From Mucilaginibacter jinjuensis (GTDB taxonomy: Bacteria; Bacteroidota; Bacteroidia; Sphingobacteriales; Sphingobacteriaceae): a DNA stretch of 64,000 nt. Positions 9,322 to 17,917 of the stretch are shown here, piece after piece; within the stretch, counting starts at the first letter, position 1, and each line of letters begins with the position of its first letter. The notes below the pieces were generated by a model. It had not been told where the DNA came from and made no database searches. It saw only the letters and a program-made list of their open reading frames with translations. Where the stretch lies: contig NZ_CP117167.1 in NCBI RefSeq assembly GCF_028596025.1, positions 1,922,001-1,986,000 on the forward strand, read 5' to 3'. The translations under genes and the position numbers were made by a program.

Positions 9322-10074
9322 TTATTTCACTGTTTCCAGCCAGGCGTGTGCCATCAACTGCGCACCGGCTACGCTTGGGTGTACGCCATCTATTGTCCAA
9401 TAATTGCCAGGGGCAAGTTCTATGGCTTTATCAAAGATGGATTGATAGGGAATCCACACGGCATCGTATTGATTGGCTATATCTTTTGCTGATGCCCGGT
9501 AGGCATCAAAAGCCGGATACCATTTATCATCAACCGCCTTTACGCCTTTAACGGCAAAGGGTTCGCCGATAATGAGTTTTACATCTGGCAGGGCTTGTTT
9601 GGTACGATCTAACAGTTTTTTATAATCGTTAGTGTAATTTTCCACAGTTCCTTTATAGCCACCGGTTAGGGTATGCCAAAAATCGTTTACGCCAATGAGT
9701 ATGCTTAATATGTTGGGTTTGATATTAAGGCAATCGGCATCCCAGCGATCGGCCAGCTGATACACTTTATTGCCGCTAATACCTTTGTTGTAAACCTGTA
9801 AGTTTTTATCGGCGTATTTAAATAATATACCGGCTGCAGCCTGCATAGCATAGCCACCACCTAAAGCAGCGTTGGTATTAGGCTCATTTTTGCTTTTATC
9901 GCGGCCCCAGTCGGTTATCGAATCGCCCTGAAATAAAATTGTATTTCCGGCTTCTATACTTACTCTCTTTTTGCCTGATGATGCAGCAAGTGCTGATGTA
10001 ACAATGCTGGGTATGGTAAGGGCAGCAACTGTAGCAGTTGTTGCTTTAGTAATAAAATCACGACGGTTATTCAT
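9322..10074 (-). CDS. SGNH/GDSL-type esterase with Tat-like leader
   Basis: 250-residue exported esterase or lipase, probably acting on acylated polysaccharides. The N-terminus MNNRRDFITKATTATVAAL resembles a twin-arginine signal peptide. The SGNH blocks are visible: block I FQGDSITDWG (nucleophile Ser), block II NKGISGNKV (Gly), block III ILIGVNDFWH (Asn), block V TIDGVHPSVAG (catalytic Asp and His). The length is typical. It is the last minus-strand gene before pyrD, which is divergent. Substrate unknown. Confidence 0.88.
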   Translation of the reverse strand: MNNRRDFITKATTATVAALTIPSIVTSALAASSGKKRVSIEAGNTILFQGDSITDWGRDKSKNEPNTNAALGGGYAMQAAAGILFKYADKNLQVYNKGISGNKVYQLADRWDADCLNIKPNILSILIGVNDFWHTLTGGYKGTVENYTNDYKKLLDRTKQALPDVKLIIGEPFAVKGVKAVDDKWYPAFDAYRASAKDIANQYDAVWIPYQSIFDKAIELAPGNYWTIDGVHPSVAGAQLMAHAWLETVK

Positions 10075-10099
10075 GTTTTTTGGGGTAGGTGTTTATGTA

Positions 10100-10172
10100 G
10101 TTCATAGGTCATAGTTGATAGATCATAGTAAGCCCAGGTTCGGCTATGAACCATCAACTATGATCTATGAAC
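10100..10172. repeat. 29-bp imperfect inverted repeat upstream of pyrD
   Basis: Arms 10100-10128 and 10144-10172 (outer GTTCATAG / CTATGAAC) match with three mismatches and are built from repeats of TCATAG. It sits between the divergent SGNH and pyrD genes and resembles a palindromic extragenic repeat rather than an operator. Confidence 0.7.
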
Positions 10173-10221
10173 TAAAGGTAAATATTGTTTTTAAAGTTCA
10201 AAGGCCGAAAGTAAAAATGGA

Positions 10222-10229
10222 TACCTTTG
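10222..10229 (+). promoter_or_regulatory. -7 box TACCTTTG of pyrD
   Basis: Match to TAnnTTTG, 4 nt before the pyrD ATG. At the usual distance from this box, transcription would begin at or next to the start codon, i.e. a leaderless mRNA. Confidence 0.55.
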
Positions 10230-10233
10230 CAGT

Positions 10234-11277
10234 ATGTATTCGTTAATTAAACCCATACTCTTTAAGTTCGATCCCGAGCAGGTACATCATTTTGTAACCA
10301 AAAACCTGAAACGTTTTAATCATGCACCCGGTGGTTCGGCCTTAAGCCGGTCGTTATGGCGGGTTGAGGATGCACGGTTGGAGAGAGAAGTTTTAGGGCT
10401 GAAGTTTAAGAACCCGGTTGGCCTGGCTGCCGGTTTTGATAAAAATGGCGAATACATTAGCGAAATGGCTAACCTTGGTTTTGGCTTTATTGAAGTTGGT
10501 ACGGTAACCCCTTTGCCTCAGCCTGGTAATGATAAGCCACGTATGTTTAGGTTGCCTGCAGACGAAGCGCTGATTAACCGCATGGGCTTTAACAACAAAG
10601 GCGTTGACATGGCGGCCGAGCGAATTGCTGCTTATCGCAAAAATCAGCCCGAAGCGCAAAAGGGTTTGATGATAGGTGGTAACATCGGCAAAAACAAAAA
10701 TACACCTAATGAAGAGGCTGTAAGCGATTATATCAAGTGCTTCGACCGCCTTTTTGATGTGGTTGACTATTTTGTGGTGAATGTGAGTTCGCCCAATACG
10801 CCAGGTTTGCGTGCTTTGCAGGATAAAAAACCATTGACGGAAATTCTGAGCACATTACAGCAACGCAATAATAAAAACGGTGTACGTAAACCTATTCTGC
10901 TAAAAATAGCTCCGGATTTAACCAACGAACAGTTGGACGATATAATTGATATTGTTGCCGAAACTAAAATAGACGGACTGATTGCCACCAATACTACCAT
11001 TAGCCGCGAGGGCCTTACTTCATCAGAAAAAATTGTTAAAGAAGCAGGTGGTTTAAGCGGCAGGCCGTTAACGCACCGGTCAACAGAGGTGATCCGTTAC
11101 CTGGCTGAGAAATCGAACCATGCTTTCCCGATTATCGGGGCAGGAGGGATCCACTCTGCCGAAGATGCCATTGATAAATTGAATGCAGGTGCATCGCTTA
11201 TCCAACTTTATACCGGCTTTATTTACGAGGGCCCGGCCTTGATAGGACGAATTAATAGGGCTCTGCTGAGTAAGTAA
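10234..11277 (+). CDS. pyrD: dihydroorotate dehydrogenase (quinone), class 2
   Basis: 347-residue FMN enzyme oxidising dihydroorotate to orotate in pyrimidine synthesis, using quinone at the inner membrane. The N-terminal membrane helix ([20 protein letters not shown]) marks class 2. FMN and substrate motifs follow: [51 protein letters not shown] (with the catalytic Ser of class 2), [16 protein letters not shown], and a C-terminal [11 protein letters not shown] plus [13 protein letters not shown] phosphate-binding end. Full length. A -7 box almost abuts the ATG. Two hairpins follow. Confidence 0.97.
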   Translation: MYSLIKPILFKFDPEQVHHFVTKNLKRFNHAPGGSALSRSLWRVEDARLEREVLGLKFKNPVGLAAGFDKNGEYISEMANLGFGFIEVGTVTPLPQPGNDKPRMFRLPADEALINRMGFNNKGVDMAAERIAAYRKNQPEAQKGLMIGGNIGKNKNTPNEEAVSDYIKCFDRLFDVVDYFVVNVSSPNTPGLRALQDKKPLTEILSTLQQRNNKNGVRKPILLKIAPDLTNEQLDDIIDIVAETKIDGLIATNTTISREGLTSSEKIVKEAGGLSGRPLTHRSTEVIRYLAEKSNHAFPIIGAGGIHSAEDAIDKLNAGASLIQLYTGFIYEGPALIGRINRALLSK

Positions 11278-11291
11278 CAGAGCAAAGATTT

Positions 11292-11332
11292 ATAAATAAT
11301 AAAAGCGGCCATGAGTCGCTTTTATTATTTAT
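11292..11332 (+). terminator. hairpin after pyrD
   Basis: A 16-bp perfect stem (ATAAATAATAAAAGCG and its complement) with a 9-nt loop begins 15 bp after the pyrD stop. The AT-rich arms make it a likely terminator, possibly working in both directions. Confidence 0.7.
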
Positions 11333-11342
11333 AGGGCATAAA

Positions 11343-11372
11343 AAAATCCTGCTGATAAGTCAGCAGGATTTT
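11343..11372 (-). terminator. hairpin after the small basic gene
   Basis: Stem AAAATCCTGCTGA / TCAGCAGGATTTT with a 4-nt loop, 20 bp beyond the stop of the minus-strand 58-aa gene, followed by a T-run on that strand. Confidence 0.8.
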
Positions 11373-11392
11373 AAATACTTTTTAGCGGTAAA

Positions 11393-11569
11393 TTATTTAC
11401 CAGCAACAAGTTTAGCTAAAACAGCATTGTTTTTAGCAATTTGGCTGCTTTTTTTCTCTTTAGAACGGCTACCTAATTCTAGGTTAGTAGCTAATTTAAG
11501 AAATTGAACCTCTAAACGAGATACAGTTTTATTTCTTCTGTCTTTTCTTTTTAAACGTGTAACACTCAT
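11393..11569 (-). CDS. small basic protein (58 aa), conserved-looking hypothetical
   Basis: Starts at the ATG at 11569 and reads MSVTRLKRKDRRNKTVSRLE, then VQFLKLATNLELGS, then a Lys/Ser-rich stretch and a C-terminus NNAVLAKLVAGK. It is strongly basic and helical, without Cys or a membrane segment; a nucleic-acid or ribosome-associated role is possible but not shown. It lies between tRNA-Cys and a clear terminator hairpin, so it is probably expressed together with or just after the tRNA on the minus strand. Confidence 0.7.
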   Translation of the reverse strand: MSVTRLKRKDRRNKTVSRLEVQFLKLATNLELGSRSKEKKSSQIAKNNAVLAKLVAGK

Positions 11570-11598
11570 CGTCTTAATTTTTTAAATTTTCCTTTGTG

Positions 11599-11669
11599 AG
11601 GTCGGAAGCGGATTCGAACCGCTGTAAAAGGTTTTGCAGACCTCTGCCTAGCCACTCGGCCATCCGACC
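11599..11669 (-). tRNA. tRNA-Cys (anticodon GCA)
   Basis: On the minus strand the acceptor stem GGTCGGA pairs with TCCGACC, the anticodon arm is GAGGT-CTGCAAA-ACCTT with anticodon GCA, and the T arm is GCGG-TTCGAAT-CCGC. The discriminator base is U; CCA is not encoded. Confidence 0.95.
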
Positions 11670-11716
11670 ATTTTTCGGGATTGCAAAAATAGTAATTTAT
11701 TTTTGCAGAACAATTT

Positions 11717-12466
11717 TTATTTTAATGTATTTCGTTTAATCTCCGAACAGAAGATCGCTGTAGCCATCGCAACGTTCAATGACTCAGCCTTTCCGGCCTG
11801 TGGAATGGTTACCGCAGTGTTGATAACTTCTTGTACCTGGGGCCTTATTCCGTTGCCTTCGTTACCCATTATCAGTATGCCTTCGGCACCAAAGGTAGTA
11901 TTATAAATGTTTGTTCCGTTAAGTAAAGCACCAAAAATATTTAATTTCGATTGGGGCAGGGTTTCCAGCAAATCGGTATAATGTACTTTTACCCTTGCCA
12001 GTGAGCCCATTGTAGCCTGTACCACTTTAGGGTTATAGGCATCAACGGTATCATCAGAACAAATTAAATGTTCGATGCCAAACCAGTCGGCCGTACGGAT
12101 AATGGTACCCATATTGCCGGGGTCCTGCACACCATCTAAGGCTAATGAAAACTTTTCTTTTAGTAAGCTGTAATCTAATACCGGGGAAACAGGTATCTTA
12201 ACCAACGCCAACACATCGGTTGGTGTTTTTAGGCAAGTGATACGGGCCATATCGGCAGCAGAAATTTCCTGAAAGTTTATTTTATTGGATAATTTCAGCA
12301 ATTTTACGGCAAATTCGGGTGTATGATATATCGCCTCCAACTGGTAGCTTGATTGTGCAAACTCTGATACAGATTTATGCCCTTCAACAATAAACAGGTT
12401 GTGTTGATGGCGGAATTTTTTATGTTGTAAGGATGTTATTAAACTGATTTGAGATTTTGAAAGCAT
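11717..12466 (-). CDS. TrmH/SpoU-family RNA 2'-O-methyltransferase
   Basis: 249-residue SPOUT methyltransferase that would transfer a methyl group from SAM to a ribose 2'-OH in rRNA or tRNA. The N-terminal part (residues about 1-90, FIVEGHKSVSEFAQS) is the L30e-like substrate-binding domain. The catalytic knot has the three SpoU motifs: DGVQDPGNMGTIIRTADWFG, ILIMGNEGNGI and IPQAGKAESLNVAMATAI. The exact target nucleotide cannot be told from sequence. Its ATG (12466) overlaps the TTG start of the divergent TamL-like gene by 10 bp, so each promoter must lie inside the other gene. Confidence 0.92.
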   Translation of the reverse strand: MLSKSQISLITSLQHKKFRHQHNLFIVEGHKSVSEFAQSSYQLEAIYHTPEFAVKLLKLSNKINFQEISAADMARITCLKTPTDVLALVKIPVSPVLDYSLLKEKFSLALDGVQDPGNMGTIIRTADWFGIEHLICSDDTVDAYNPKVVQATMGSLARVKVHYTDLLETLPQSKLNIFGALLNGTNIYNTTFGAEGILIMGNEGNGIRPQVQEVINTAVTIPQAGKAESLNVAMATAIFCSEIKRNTLK

Positions 12467-14826
12467 ATATAAAGCCGGCCAATTACCGCCTTACAATATT
12501 AACTATTTTACTTTTGTTTTTGCTTTCGGGATGTAGCCTTACCCGTAAACTTAAAGATAATCAGGCGCTTGTACGCCATGTAGAGGTAAAAGGTATTGAT
12601 AAGGAGTTTTCTGAAGCAGCTTTAACTTATATCGACAAAGGCGAGCAGCCTAATAACTGGCTAAACCTGCAATTCTATTTAACATTTAGTAAAAACGGAA
12701 AGAAAAACATCGGTGACCCGCCATCGCTGCTGGATAGTAATTTGGTTGAATTTTCGCGGTTACAAATCGAGAAATTTCTGCATAATAAAGGCTATTTAAA
12801 AGCGCAGGTAACTGATTCTATTACCATTAAAAAGAAACGCGCTTCTTTGTATTTTACTGCGAAAGAAGGCCCGCTTTTTAAAATACGCAAATTTCAGGAT
12901 AGTATTGAAGACGTTAAGGTTAGGGCATTATATCGCGCCAACCGCATCAGGTTTTCGCACATACAACCAGGCGGGCGTTTTGATACCGATAGTTTAGCCT
13001 ACGACAGGGATGAGTTTTACCTGGTGATGAAGCGTAACGGATACTTCGATTTCTTTCGCCAGTATATCACCTTCGAGTATGATTCTACCTTTAACAGCAA
13101 TGTAGTTGATCTGAAAGTGCTTATCGGCAACCCCGCCGGTAAAAAAGAGCACCCCGTTTATAAGATCAATAATACGCTGATCACCATTGCTAACAGTAAT
13201 GGCCGTACACCCGGCCATGCCGATACCCTGCAGCTCGATTCGCAATTTCGTTTTGTTGATTTCTCCAAACGGTTTAAACCTAAAACGGTTACCACCTACA
13301 TTTTCCAGAAAAAGGGAGAGCTTTATAATATTGATCAGCAAACGCTTACCACATCGCGGCTCTCGGAGCTCAATGTATTTAAAAACGTGCCCAACCCCAC
13401 GTACACCAAATTGCCCGATAGTGTAAACCGGCGGCTGGATACCAAGATCGATATTATCCCGCTCAAACAAATGTCTGACAGGGTAGAAGGCGAGTTCTTA
13501 TTCAGCGGCGGCCGTTATGGTTATAACTTCGGCAATACCTTTACAGACCGTAATGCCTTTAAAACCACAGCTGCCTTGCAGGTAAAAATAAACTGGAGTA
13601 TATTATTTGATAACGGCCGTAACTCGGTTAACTCAAACGGGATCGAAAATCAGGATTTTAAGGTAGGTGCCAGTTTAACTTATCCGCGGATTATATCGCC
13701 CTTTAATTTACCAATTTTAGGTAAGTATGGGGTGCCACATACTACTTTCTCCAGCAGTTACCAGTTGTTTTATCAGAAAGACCTGGTAACCCGTGAGAGC
13801 CTTGTTAACTCGCTTACTTATGACTGGGCCGAAACCAGCCGCAAACTGCATAGCTTAACGCCAATTAATATCGAGTTTTCGAGAGGCTCAATCGTGCCCT
13901 CAGCTTATGATCTATTAAAAGCCAACGGAAGGTATTCTTATATCTATTTGATCGGGCGTACCGTGTTTACTATAGGTAGCCAGTATACCTATCAGCAAAA
14001 TGCCAATAAGCTTAACACGCTCGATAATTTTACTTACTTCCGCGGCTTTATAGATGTTGGTGGTAACACGCTTGCTTTACTTACCAAATTGCTTAACACA
14101 CCTAAAGATGACCTGGGGCAGCGTGAAATTTTTGGTTACGCGTTTTCGCAATACACTAAATTGGAGGCTGATATAAGGGTGTATCGTCACCTTGGCGGAG
14201 AGAAGCAGATTGTTTTCAGGCTTAACCCGGGCATAGGTATACCGTATGGTAACAGTAACCAACTGGTATTTGAGAAAAATTTTTATGCCGGTGGCGCTAA
14301 TGACATCCGTGCCTGGCTGCCACGTACTTTAGGGCCGGGTAATTTTAACAGGGGCACATATTATGGTACTGATACCGCCAGCCGAAATAATTTAAAATAC
14401 CTCGATCAGTTTGGGGAAATTAAGATTATCGGTAATATGGAATACCGTTATAACGTGAGCAACAACTTCTTCGGCTCGAAGCTTAAGGGGGCCACGTTTA
14501 TAGATTTTGGTAACGTTTGGCGTTTGCCTGGTGTTGCAGGCGCAAGCGAAAATCCGGGCGGGCAGTTTAAACTGGATAACCTCTTTCAGTCGACAGCAAT
14601 GGGTATTGGTACGGGCTTCAGACTCGATCTAACCTTCTTTATCCTGCGTTTTGATGCGGCCTTTAAATTTAAAGACCCGCAGTTTAGCGGCAGCGACCAG
14701 TGGGTGCTTATCAATCACTTTAATGAGCTGTTTAAGGCCGGTGACTTTAAGAACAATTACCGCGCCCTCAACGGCGAATCATATAACTTTATGCAGTTAA
14801 ACTTCGGTATTGGTTTGCCTTTCTAA
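12457..14826 (+). CDS. BamA/TamA superfamily outer-membrane lipoprotein (TamL-like)
   Basis: 789-residue Omp85 protein that would insert or assemble outer-membrane proteins. It begins with a hydrophobic stretch and lipobox (LLLFLLSGCS), the lipidated form described as TamL in Bacteroidota. Residues about 30-340 contain POTRA-like modules, including GQRF-type segments (GGRFDTDSLAYDRDEFY, KGELYNIDQQ). The C-terminal barrel starts near residue 345 (EGEFLFSGGRYGYNFG) and carries GGANDIRAWLPRTLGPG, equivalent to the BamA VRGF loop. The only start placing the signal peptide correctly is TTG at 12457, because an in-frame ATG upstream is followed by a stop. Confidence 0.88.
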   Translation: MKAYIKPANYRLTILTILLLFLLSGCSLTRKLKDNQALVRHVEVKGIDKEFSEAALTYIDKGEQPNNWLNLQFYLTFSKNGKKNIGDPPSLLDSNLVEFSRLQIEKFLHNKGYLKAQVTDSITIKKKRASLYFTAKEGPLFKIRKFQDSIEDVKVRALYRANRIRFSHIQPGGRFDTDSLAYDRDEFYLVMKRNGYFDFFRQYITFEYDSTFNSNVVDLKVLIGNPAGKKEHPVYKINNTLITIANSNGRTPGHADTLQLDSQFRFVDFSKRFKPKTVTTYIFQKKGELYNIDQQTLTTSRLSELNVFKNVPNPTYTKLPDSVNRRLDTKIDIIPLKQMSDRVEGEFLFSGGRYGYNFGNTFTDRNAFKTTAALQVKINWSILFDNGRNSVNSNGIENQDFKVGASLTYPRIISPFNLPILGKYGVPHTTFSSSYQLFYQKDLVTRESLVNSLTYDWAETSRKLHSLTPINIEFSRGSIVPSAYDLLKANGRYSYIYLIGRTVFTIGSQYTYQQNANKLNTLDNFTYFRGFIDVGGNTLALLTKLLNTPKDDLGQREIFGYAFSQYTKLEADIRVYRHLGGEKQIVFRLNPGIGIPYGNSNQLVFEKNFYAGGANDIRAWLPRTLGPGNFNRGTYYGTDTASRNNLKYLDQFGEIKIIGNMEYRYNVSNNFFGSKLKGATFIDFGNVWRLPGVAGASENPGGQFKLDNLFQSTAMGIGTGFRLDLTFFILRFDAAFKFKDPQFSGSDQWVLINHFNELFKAGDFKNNYRALNGESYNFMQLNFGIGLPF

Positions 14827-14840
14827 AATCTGATTCTTCC

Positions 14841-15377
14841 TTAAAAGAGATTCTTCAATCCAGTCAACACACTCTCGAAGAACGTAGGCATACTTAAGCC
14901 GTTTGAATGGTTAAAGTACAGGAATATCACAAAAAGAATAATGGCAATAATAATAAACCGCTTAAACAGGTAACCGATAATAATTAAAGCGGCAGGTATA
15001 GCCAGTAACCACACCCAGCTGATGTGTACAGGGGTAATATCATCGGCGTGTTTATACAGGTAGTATAATGTGCCGTAAGTGCCGGTATCGTTATGGTGCT
15101 TTACATATATAAAGCTGGAGCGCATTATTTTATGGTGATAAAAGGCAGTGCCCTTATCAAACTTTAAAGTATCCTCGAAACCATTTACGGTGAAAACGAA
15201 ATTGCCGCTTACTTTCTCGTTAATCTCATTGGTAGTGTCTTCAGCAGCTAAAATGGCCACTTCATCTTTAGCAAAGGGGTTGGATTTAACGATGAAGTGT
15301 TTAATAACAATTGCGTCCGCATAGCTAAAGCTAATTGTTAACAGCAACAGCGCAGTAAGTAAGAATTTTATTTTCAT
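14841..15377 (-). CDS. hypothetical exported protein with C-terminal membrane helices
   Basis: 178-residue protein with a signal peptide (residues 1-20, LLTALLLLTISFSYADA), a beta-rich extracytoplasmic part (residues 21-115), and hydrophobic segments near 118-155 (VWLLAIPAALIIIGYLF and FIIIAIILFVIFLYF). No family recognised. It is convergent with the TamL-like gene, only 14 bp from its stop, and has no obvious partner. Confidence 0.6.
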   Translation of the reverse strand: MKIKFLLTALLLLTISFSYADAIVIKHFIVKSNPFAKDEVAILAAEDTTNEINEKVSGNFVFTVNGFEDTLKFDKGTAFYHHKIMRSSFIYVKHHNDTGTYGTLYYLYKHADDITPVHISWVWLLAIPAALIIIGYLFKRFIIIAIILFVIFLYFNHSNGLSMPTFFESVLTGLKNLF

Positions 15378-15489
15378 GGTTGATACGGGTAGCAGGTTGG
15401 GGTTTTATCCGCTGTTAAAAATAGTAATTTATAATTGCCATTCTTAAAATGGTGAATATTCTTATTTGAGGTTTTAGGATACTGTTCAT

Positions 15490-15581
15490 TTGTCATTCTG
15501 AGTGCTAACGAAGAATCTTCTTCAATATGCAAATCCGCAACACAGGGCAAAGAGGATTTTTCACTACGTTCAGAATGACAA
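15490..15581. repeat. palindromic repeat, GTCATTCTGA family, copy 1
   Basis: Imperfect inverted repeat with ends TTTGTCATTCTGA (from 15490) and TCAGAATGACAAA (to 15581), with internal words GAAGAATCTT and GAGGATTTTTCAC. A half copy is at 38065-38096. It lies between two minus-strand genes. Confidence 0.75.
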
Positions 15582-15609
15582 AAATAGAACACCAGAAGGA
15601 TCGTAAAGT

Positions 15610-16797
15610 TTAAACTACCTGCAAATCAAAAGCTTCATCTGTAGTAAACTCATTTCTATCCGCAGGTAAACTTAAAATGCCTTGAGCCAGGGCTAAATTC
15701 ACCATATCGCCCGAAGTTGACGTTTCAATAGGAGTAGCAATCAATTTACCTTCATTGTAAGTTATTGTTACCAGTGCGTGCAAGGTTAAGTTAGGCTTAA
15801 AGCTAAAAGGCCTGCTTAAAAATGCTTTCATAACCGGCAACGAAATGCCTAATGATTGATACAACCAAGCTTTAAAATAAAGCTGATAACACACAAATGT
15901 TGATGCAGGGTTACCCGGGAAACCGAAGATTAAAACTTCATTAGGCAGTTTACCAAACAAAAAAGGTTTACCCGGTCGTTGTGCAATACCGTGGAAAATA
16001 GCTTCCATTTTTAAGCGGTTTAGTACGTTTGGCAGATGATCAAACTTGCCTTTTGATACTGCGCCTGATAACAGCACCACATCATAGTAATTGGTAATGG
16101 TAGTTAACTCTTCGAGCATTACCTGCGGATCATCGCGCAGATGGTAACGTTGTGCATGGATGCCTTCGGCATGTAAGGCCGCAATCAGCATATAGCTATT
16201 GGATTGCCTGATTTGATGGGGGAGCGGCTGTTCATCTACCTCCACCAGCTCGTCACCAGTAGCACATACTGCAACTTTAGGCAGGCGTTTAACCAATATT
16301 TTGCTTAATCCTGATGCTGCAATTAAGCCAACAATAGCCGGTGTAATTTTGTGGCCTGATTGTACAAGTATATCACCTTGTTTGCTGTCTGTACCTTCTA
16401 AATGTACGTTTTGCAGTGTGCTGACTTCTTCGATATTAACTGTGGCAACACCATCAACAATCTCACATTGTTCATACGGAATAACTACATCCGTGCCTAA
16501 AGGTAGCATAGCGCCGGTCATTACTTCGAGGCAATTATCTGTATCAACTAAAGTTTGCTGCGGTTGACCGGCTGCCTGTACGCCCTCAATTTTAAATGAT
16601 CGCCTCCCTGCCGAAAAGGCTTTGCTGTTAATAGCAATTCCATCCATGGTTACGCGGTTGAAAGGGGGGTAAGCCCTGTCGGCCACAATATCCTGTGCCA
16701 ATATGTGACCGGTTGATTGGAGCAGTTCAACTTCTTCCGTCCCATAATCGCGAATCTGTGCGCGTACCAATTGTAATGCTTCTTCTACAGAAATCAT
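15610..16797 (-). CDS. moeA: molybdopterin molybdotransferase MoeA
   Basis: 395-residue enzyme inserting molybdate into adenylated molybdopterin to finish the molybdenum cofactor. Visible MoeA features: ILAQDIVADRAYPPFNRVTM with DGIAI, MTGAMLPLGTDVVIPYE, the nucleotide-binding-like domain KVAVCATGDELVEVDEQPLP with RQSNSYML, LSGAVSKGKFDHLP, and IAQRPGKPFLFG with GFPGNPASTFVCYQ. The C-terminal domain IV is present. Full length. Its start overlaps the moeB stop by 1 bp, so it is the last gene of a moaD-moaE-moaA-moeB-moeA operon. Confidence 0.95.
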   Translation of the reverse strand: MISVEEALQLVRAQIRDYGTEEVELLQSTGHILAQDIVADRAYPPFNRVTMDGIAINSKAFSAGRRSFKIEGVQAAGQPQQTLVDTDNCLEVMTGAMLPLGTDVVIPYEQCEIVDGVATVNIEEVSTLQNVHLEGTDSKQGDILVQSGHKITPAIVGLIAASGLSKILVKRLPKVAVCATGDELVEVDEQPLPHQIRQSNSYMLIAALHAEGIHAQRYHLRDDPQVMLEELTTITNYYDVVLLSGAVSKGKFDHLPNVLNRLKMEAIFHGIAQRPGKPFLFGKLPNEVLIFGFPGNPASTFVCYQLYFKAWLYQSLGISLPVMKAFLSRPFSFKPNLTLHALVTITYNEGKLIATPIETSTSGDMVNLALAQGILSLPADRNEFTTDEAFDLQVV

Positions 16798-17903
16798 CAG
16801 GCGTTTTGTTTTGGATAGATCACAAATTGTTCGCCCACCTCATCAAACCAGGTTTCCAGGCCACCAACTACATTATAGACTGTGCTGTTGGGCAAGGCAT
16901 CGGTAATGATAGTGGCTGCTTTGGCACTTCGGCCACCAATCTGGCAGATAGTCACTAAGGGGATGTTTTGGGGGAGTTCATCCAAATGTTCAGCTAAAGT
17001 TGATAAGGGGAAATGGTGTGAGCCCTCCAGATGCTCTTCATTAAACTCTTTTAGTTCACGAACATCAACCAGGTAAAACGGCTTGGCATCGGTATACCAT
17101 TGGTAAAGCTCTTCTATTTCTAATTTGCCGCCTGCCGGGGCAGATGGTGTATCATAATCTTTTTGCAATTGCTTAATATTTTGATATTCGGGGTTGGCTT
17201 TAAGTTTGATCTTATACTGATCGTTTCGCTCAAAGTCGAAGATCTGCAGGTAACCCGATAAAATTTCGCCCACACCTGTAATTATTTTAACAGCCTGTAA
17301 AGCCTGCTGGCAACCCACAATGCCCGGCGTTATGCCTAATACCCCGGCCGTATTACAATCTGGTATTTCATTAGCCGAAGGCGGTGTAGGGTACAGGCAA
17401 CGGTAAGTTGGGCCGCCCTGGTAATTAAATACGCTTACATGCCCTTCCATTTGCTGTACGGCACCGTAGATGTAAGGTTTATTCAAGATCACACAGGCAT
17501 CATTAACCAAATATCGTGTGCCGAAGTTGTCGCTGGCATCAATCACCAGATCATACTCCTTAATGATCTGTAAGGCGTTTGTTGTATTTAAAAAATGAGT
17601 GTAGGATTTAAATTGAACTTCGGAGTTTAACCTGCTCAGTTTGGTTACAGCTACCTCGGCTTTCAATCTGCCAATTTCCTGTTCGGCATATAAAACCTGG
17701 CGATGCAGATTATTGAGGCTGATTATATCGCCATCCATTACACCGATGGTGCCCACACCCATTCCTGTAAGATATTGCAGTACAGGTACGCCAAGCCCTC
17801 CGGCACCAATCACCAAAACCTTGGCTTGTTTCAGCTTATCCTGCGCCTGCTGACCAAAGTTAGCCAACTGTGTTTGCCGGTTGTATCTGTTTTCAGTACT
17901 CAT
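16797..17903 (-). CDS. moeB: MoeB/ThiF-type adenylyltransferase fused to rhodanese domain
   Basis: 368-residue protein that adenylates the C-terminal Gly-Gly of MoaD (and perhaps ThiS-like carriers) and may supply sulfur. Residues about 5-235 are an E1-like domain with GAGGLGVPVLQYL, the DGDIISLNNLHRQ segment and DNFGTRYLVND. Residues about 255-365 are a rhodanese domain with the active loop CQIGGRSAK. The two CxxC zinc pairs of E. coli MoeB are not evident; single cysteines (YRCLYP, PDCNTAG) sit in that area. The MoeZ/MOCS3-like fusion makes it self-contained for thiocarboxylate formation. Confidence 0.93.
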   Translation of the reverse strand: MSTENRYNRQTQLANFGQQAQDKLKQAKVLVIGAGGLGVPVLQYLTGMGVGTIGVMDGDIISLNNLHRQVLYAEQEIGRLKAEVAVTKLSRLNSEVQFKSYTHFLNTTNALQIIKEYDLVIDASDNFGTRYLVNDACVILNKPYIYGAVQQMEGHVSVFNYQGGPTYRCLYPTPPSANEIPDCNTAGVLGITPGIVGCQQALQAVKIITGVGEILSGYLQIFDFERNDQYKIKLKANPEYQNIKQLQKDYDTPSAPAGGKLEIEELYQWYTDAKPFYLVDVRELKEFNEEHLEGSHHFPLSTLAEHLDELPQNIPLVTICQIGGRSAKAATIITDALPNSTVYNVVGGLETWFDEVGEQFVIYPKQNA

Positions 17904-17917
17904 TAGTTGATGATTTT

